Positions 23,258-25,959 of a DNA stretch of 25,959 nt are shown here, in pieces (the first letter of the stretch is position 1; the number at the start of each line of letters is the position of its first letter). This stretch comes from Galbitalea sp036491035 (GTDB lineage Bacteria > Actinomycetota > Actinomycetes > Actinomycetales > Microbacteriaceae), in contig DASXCU010000140.1 in the NCBI GenBank assembly GCA_036491035.1, positions 1 to 25,959 on the forward strand. The letters run 5' to 3'. The position numbers and the translations under genes are program-made. The notes below the pieces were generated by a model, which saw only the letters and a list, made by a program, of their open reading frames with translations, had not been told where the DNA came from and searched no databases.

Positions 23258-24088
23258 CTACTGCAGGAGCTTCAGCACACCCTGGGTGAGCTGGTTCGCC
23301 TGGGCGAGGATCGCGGTCGCGGCCTGAGCCTGAACCTGCTGGCCAGTGAACATGACCATTTCCTTCGCCATGTCGGTCGACGTGATCTCGCTGCTGGCCG
23401 AGTTCAGGTTCTGCGATGCGACGTTGACCGAAGCGATCGTGTCGTTGAACCGGTTCTCCGTGGCACCGAGTGTCGCCTGCGCGGTCGAAACCGTGGTCAG
23501 TGCGGTGTCGATCGCCGTGATCGACGCCTGTGCACCTGCGTTGTCGGCGTAGGAGTTGCTCGCCAGAGTCGTGGCGATGGTACCGACGTCGATCGAAGAG
23601 AGGTCGACGGTGATCTCGTTCGACGCACCGGCGTTCGCGCCGACCTGGAAGGTCAGTGCGGCAGCGGATCCGTCGATGAGGTTGGTGCCGTTGTAGTTCG
23701 TCGAGGAGCTGACGCGGGTGAGCTCGTCGGTGATCTGCGTGGCTTCCGTCTGGATGTCGGCGCGGGATGCAGTGCTGTTCGAGTCGTTGGCGGCCTGAAC
23801 TGCAAGGTCGCGCAGACGCTGGAGCATGCTGGTCACCTGGGTGAGAGCGCCGCTCGCGGTCTGGACGACGTCGAGACCGGACTGTGCGTTCGTCGCAGCC
23901 TGGTTGAGGCCGTTGACCTGAGAGGTGAGTCCCGTCGAGATGGCCAGACCGGCTGCGTTGTCGCCGGCCGACGTGATCGCGTTACCGCTCGAAAGCTTTG
24001 CGATCGACGAGGTCAGCTTGTTCTGAACGTCCGTCAGGTTCTGGTAGGCGTTGAGTGCTGCGATGTTGTTGGTGATGCTGAGTGCCAT
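23258..24088 (-). CDS. fliC: Flagellin FliC
   Basis: The protein has 276 residues. The N-terminal D0/D1 core (MALSITNNIAALNAYQNL, then KLSSGNAITSAGDNAAGLAI) and the C-terminal core (GATENRFNDTIASVNVASQN, then MAKEMVMFTGQQVQAQAATA, ending GVLKLLQ) are intact. Only about 60 residues separate the two halves, so the surface D2/D3 domains are essentially absent. ATG with a very strong Shine-Dalgarno (GGAGGA) 6 nt upstream. Leader of about 52 nt with a CsrA-type hairpin; own sigma-28-type promoter. Confidence 0.98.
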   Translation of the reverse strand: MALSITNNIAALNAYQNLTDVQNKLTSSIAKLSSGNAITSAGDNAAGLAISTGLTSQVNGLNQAATNAQSGLDVVQTASGALTQVTSMLQRLRDLAVQAANDSNSTASRADIQTEATQITDELTRVSSSTNYNGTNLIDGSAAALTFQVGANAGASNEITVDLSSIDVGTIATTLASNSYADNAGAQASITAIDTALTTVSTAQATLGATENRFNDTIASVNVASQNLNSASSEITSTDMAKEMVMFTGQQVQAQAATAILAQANQLTQGVLKLLQ

Positions 24089-24093
24089 TGTGT

Positions 24094-24134
24094 TCCTCCA
24101 TGATTTGGCTTTGTTCGTCCGCCCATCCGTGGGC
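24094..24134 (-). promoter_or_regulatory. Putative CsrA-binding leader of fliC (hairpin plus Shine-Dalgarno)
   Basis: In the transcript the hairpin GCCCA-CGGA-TGGGC (24134-24121) presents GGA in its loop in the context ACGGATG, close to the CsrA consensus. About 20 nt downstream the Shine-Dalgarno ATGGAGGA (24094-24101) gives a second GGA site. Two-site leaders of this kind let the CsrA dimer bridge and block ribosome binding in Bacillus hag. Function here is inferred. Confidence 0.6.
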
Positions 24135-24146
24135 TGACATGTGTGA

Positions 24147-24173
24147 CATTCGGCGGTTGACCCTGGGCCGTTA
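24147..24173 (-). promoter_or_regulatory. Sigma-28-type promoter for fliC
   Basis: On the minus strand TAAC at 24173-24170 (in GCTAACG), 15 nt, then GCCGAATG at 24154-24147. It differs from the other four at the end of the -10. Directly upstream (24174-24190) lies an A/T-rich stretch with GTTTTTTGAAAAAC, which may act as an UP element. Confidence 0.75.
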
Positions 24174-24204
24174 GCTGTTTTTCAAAAAACTTTTCGATTC
24201 CCCG
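24174..24204 (-). promoter_or_regulatory. A/T-rich tract between fliA and the fliC promoter
   Basis: The tract contains GAAAAGTTTTTTGAAAAAC on the minus strand, within which GTTTTT-TG-AAAAAC is a small inverted repeat. It sits immediately upstream of the fliC -35, where an UP element would be, and soon after the fliA stop, where it could also aid termination. Confidence 0.4.
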
Positions 24205-24217
24205 GTTTTTCGCCGAA

Positions 24218-25036
24218 TTACGATGCCGCCGGCTGCCAGCGCTGTGCGAAGACTTCGGAGTTGGCCAGCCCAAGTCCCGCGCTCTGGGCGAGGCGTGCGA
24301 GGTAGGCGGTGCGGCGTGACTCGGCTACCCGAGATTCCCTGCTGGGGACGGCCGACGGGTCGTCCGCGTAGTGGGTCTCGAGCCCGTCGCGCAGAAGTCG
24401 AACGCCTTCCGCTCGCATCTGAGAGACAGCGGAGTGGGTCGAGCCGAGCTCCGCGGCCAGCTCCTTGACCGTTCGGTCGTTGAAGTAGATCTCGGTGACG
24501 ATGTAGCGCATCTTCTCCGGGAGGGCGTCAACGGCGGACCGCACGATTGTGGCGCGCTCGGCGACGAGCAGTGATTCCTCGGGCGAGGCGATTTCTGCGG
24601 CGAGGAGGTCGGATTCGGTGTCATCCAGGCTGCTGATGGACCGCGTCGAGTCGGCGATCGCCTCGGCGGCGGTGGCCCGATCGACGCCGAGTGCGTCGGC
24701 GATCTCATCGACCGTGGCCGAGCGGCCGAGCGCGCTGGCAAGGGTCTCCTGCGTAGTGAGCACCTCGCGGATGCGGTGGCGAACCGTGCGGGTCGCCCAG
24801 TCGATCGATCGCATCTCGTCCGCGAAGGCGCCGAGGATGCGACGTCGTGCGTAGGCGCCGAAGGGGACGCCCAGGGATGCGTCGAAGGCCTCGGCAGCGG
24901 CGATCAGGCCGAGCGCGCCGGCGGACGCCAGGTCGTCGCGGGAGAGGTGGGTGGCTCGGCTCCAGACCTCGGAGACGAGGTAGCCGACAAGCGGCAGATT
25001 CGTGACGACCAGGTGGTCACGCTCAGAACGGTTCAC
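24218..25036 (-). CDS. fliA: Flagellar RNA polymerase sigma factor FliA (sigma-28)
   Basis: The protein has 272 residues. Region 2 reads LVGYLVSEVWSRATHLSRDD, then LASAGALGLIAAAEAFDASL and FGAYARRRILGAFADEMRSI with DWATRTVRHR. Region 3 has an HTH-like segment (SATVDEIADALGVDRATAAE). Region 4 has PEKMRYIVTEIYFNDRTVKE then LAAELGSTHSAVSQMRAEGV. A C-terminal extension of about 45 residues follows region 4. GTG start with AGGGAG 8 nt upstream. It very likely recognises the CTAAC-N15-GNCGATAG motifs in this window. No flgM (anti-sigma factor) is seen. Confidence 0.95.
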   Translation of the reverse strand: MNRSERDHLVVTNLPLVGYLVSEVWSRATHLSRDDLASAGALGLIAAAEAFDASLGVPFGAYARRRILGAFADEMRSIDWATRTVRHRIREVLTTQETLASALGRSATVDEIADALGVDRATAAEAIADSTRSISSLDDTESDLLAAEIASPEESLLVAERATIVRSAVDALPEKMRYIVTEIYFNDRTVKELAAELGSTHSAVSQMRAEGVRLLRDGLETHYADDPSAVPSRESRVAESRRTAYLARLAQSAGLGLANSEVFAQRWQPAAS

Positions 25037-25407
25037 GACAGGGGCTCCCTAGGTTTTTTCGCGGAACCTGGTTAGGGTCTCGCGAACGCAAAGACTTCGG
25101 GTGTCTCTTATGTAGTGCGAACGGACAAACGGGTAGTACGGGATGGTGCAGGCGAAACGGGTGTGTGGGTATTCGGGTTGTGGTGCGGTACCTCGGACGG
25201 GGCGGCCCCCGACACCCGACGGAGAGAAGAGAACGACTCGGCTGAGTTTGTTCTCGTGTCCAACAAGCTGAAGTAGTTACACCTTCCTAGACAGGGCGGT
25301 CCCTGGGAAAGGCCCCACTTGGGGTTGCCCGCACTCGGGGGGTACGTTTCGGGCCCAAAGCAGGCGACACACACGGGGAATTGCCGATATTTTCTTACCA
25401 ATACTGC
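25037..25407. other. Divergent spacer between fliA and flgN
   Basis: No credible gene is visible; the open frames here lack ribosome sites and family features. It should hold the fliA promoter. Two weak candidates exist on the minus strand: CTAAC at 25074-25070 followed after 15 nt by AACCTAGG, and GTAAC with TAAC at 25279-25276 followed after 15 nt by GACACGAG (about half the -10 positions match). A short hairpin CAGGG-CGGT-CCCTG lies at 25292-25305. GCCGATAT at 25383-25390 has no -35 partner. Confidence 0.4.
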
Positions 25408-25434
25408 TAACGCCGTGGAGAAGCGGGACGATAG
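25408..25434 (+). promoter_or_regulatory. Sigma-28-type promoter for flgN
   Basis: On the plus strand TAAC at 25408-25411 (in GCTAACG), exactly 15 nt, then GACGATAG at 25427-25434. This is the only copy on the plus strand and faces the only plus-strand gene. The leader to the GTG start would be about 80 nt. Confidence 0.78.
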
Positions 25435-25521
25435 TCACATGTGATCCGAGGCCACGACCCATCGGCTCACGAGTGCTGATCATCCGAATCAACACACCGA
25501 ATGGACCAAGAGGAGACACCA

Positions 25522-25959
25522 GTGGGAGCGCAGGAACTGTCCACCGTGCTGTGGCGCGAACGGGAACTCCTTGAGCTGCTGATGTTCAAACTCGAAGAGG
25601 AGCGGCTGCTTCTGACTTCAGGGAACAATAAGTGGCTTCCCTTTGCGACCCGCGAGGTCGAACAGGTGCTCGAGCGGCTGCGTGAAAGCGGGCTCGAGCG
25701 AGCGATGTGTATCGAGACCCTGAGCGCCGAGTGGGGTACGGGGGACGACCCGACGTTGCGCGCAATCATTGCGGCGGCACCCACGGATGCCTGGCGTGAC
25801 AACTTCCAGGGACACCTGCAGGCCCTCACAGCGCTCGCCTCATCGATCGCCGAACTGCGAGACGCGAACATGCAGTATCTGAGAGCCGCCTCCCGGGCGA
25901 CCCAGGAGACGCTGGCGAACCTCTCCGCCGACTCGGCGACCTACAACTCCCACGGCGAC
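25522..25959 (+). CDS. flgN: Flagellar hook-filament junction chaperone FlgN (3' end outside window)
   Basis: 146 codons are visible with no stop, so the gene is cut by the window end. GTG at 25522-25524 has AGGAG 6 nt upstream; an in-frame ATG at 25501 would add seven residues but lacks a ribosome site. The protein is helical with the FlgN pattern: LSTVLWRERELLELLMFKLE, then EERLLLTSGNNKWLPFATRE, VEQVLERLRESGLERAM and a later LRDANMQYLRAASRATQETL helix. FlgN escorts FlgK and FlgL, which would be expected next on the plus strand (inference). Confidence 0.88.
   Translation, partial: MGAQELSTVLWRERELLELLMFKLEEERLLLTSGNNKWLPFATREVEQVLERLRESGLERAMCIETLSAEWGTGDDPTLRAIIAAAPTDAWRDNFQGHLQALTALASSIAELRDANMQYLRAASRATQETLANLSADSATYNSHGD

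Noticed and set aside
25055..25074. CTAAC-N15-AACCTAGG as a fliA autoregulatory promoter
   Set aside because: Only the -35 fits; the -10 matches at two or three of eight positions, so it is too weak to call.
25383..25390. GCCGATAT on the plus strand as a flgN -10 element
   Set aside because: No TAAC/TAAA lies 15 nt upstream; the complete motif at 25408-25434 is closer to flgN and matches the other four sites.
1..25959. tRNA/rRNA genes, CRISPR arrays, insertion sequences, phage or attachment sites
   Set aside because: No cloverleaf, repeat-spacer pattern, transposase or integrase was seen; the locus is a continuous flagellar cluster.

Overview
This window is almost entirely a flagellar biosynthesis locus of a high-GC Gram-positive bacterium. 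The many GTG starts, stop/start overlaps, Gram-positive type gene set (no L- or P-ring genes) and protein sequences suggest an actinobacterium, probably of the Microbacteriaceae. That family placement is inference; no rRNA or other taxonomic marker is present. All genes except the last read on the minus strand, so the order of transcription runs from high to low coordinates.

From right to left: flgN (plus strand, cut by the window end); a 485-bp divergent spacer; fliA (sigma-28); fliC (flagellin); fliD-fliS-fliT-like (cap and chaperones); then a long run flgB-flgC-fliE-fliF-fliG-fliH-fliI-fliJ-NlpC/P60-fliK-flgD-flgE (rod, MS ring, switch, export ATPase, hook). A spacer with two hairpins follows, then flbD-motA-motB (stator), then fliM-fliN-fliO-fliP-fliQ-fliR-flhB-flhA-(degenerate flhF-like)-csrA (C-ring and export gate, ending in a translational regulator). 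Nothing is seen in bases 1-140 beyond short inverted repeats.

The most informative non-coding signal is a promoter motif, CTAAC-N15-GNCGATAG. It occurs with exact 15-nt spacing upstream of flgB, flbD, fliM and flgN, and as a close variant (GCCGAATG) before fliC. It resembles the sigma-28/sigma-D consensus (TAAA-N15-GCCGATAA). This would place early structural genes, stator, switch, flagellin and chaperone genes all under the sigma factor encoded in the window, which is a flatter hierarchy than in enterics or Bacillus.

A second layer may be CsrA. The fliC leader carries a hairpin with CGGA in its loop plus a GGA-containing Shine-Dalgarno, as in the Bacillus hag leader. The flgB leader can form either a CsrA-type hairpin (AGGAT loop) or an overlapping, mutually exclusive 9-bp hairpin followed by a T-rich stretch, which looks like a switchable attenuator.

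Other oddities are a FlhF-like protein that has lost its P-loop, a FliM without the N-terminal CheY-binding peptide and with an apparently leaderless mRNA, a FliN with a FliY/CheC-like N-terminal region, and an NlpC/P60 peptidase without a signal peptide where other bacteria use FlgJ. The window contains no flgF/flgG, fliL, flhG, flgM, fliW or chemotaxis genes.
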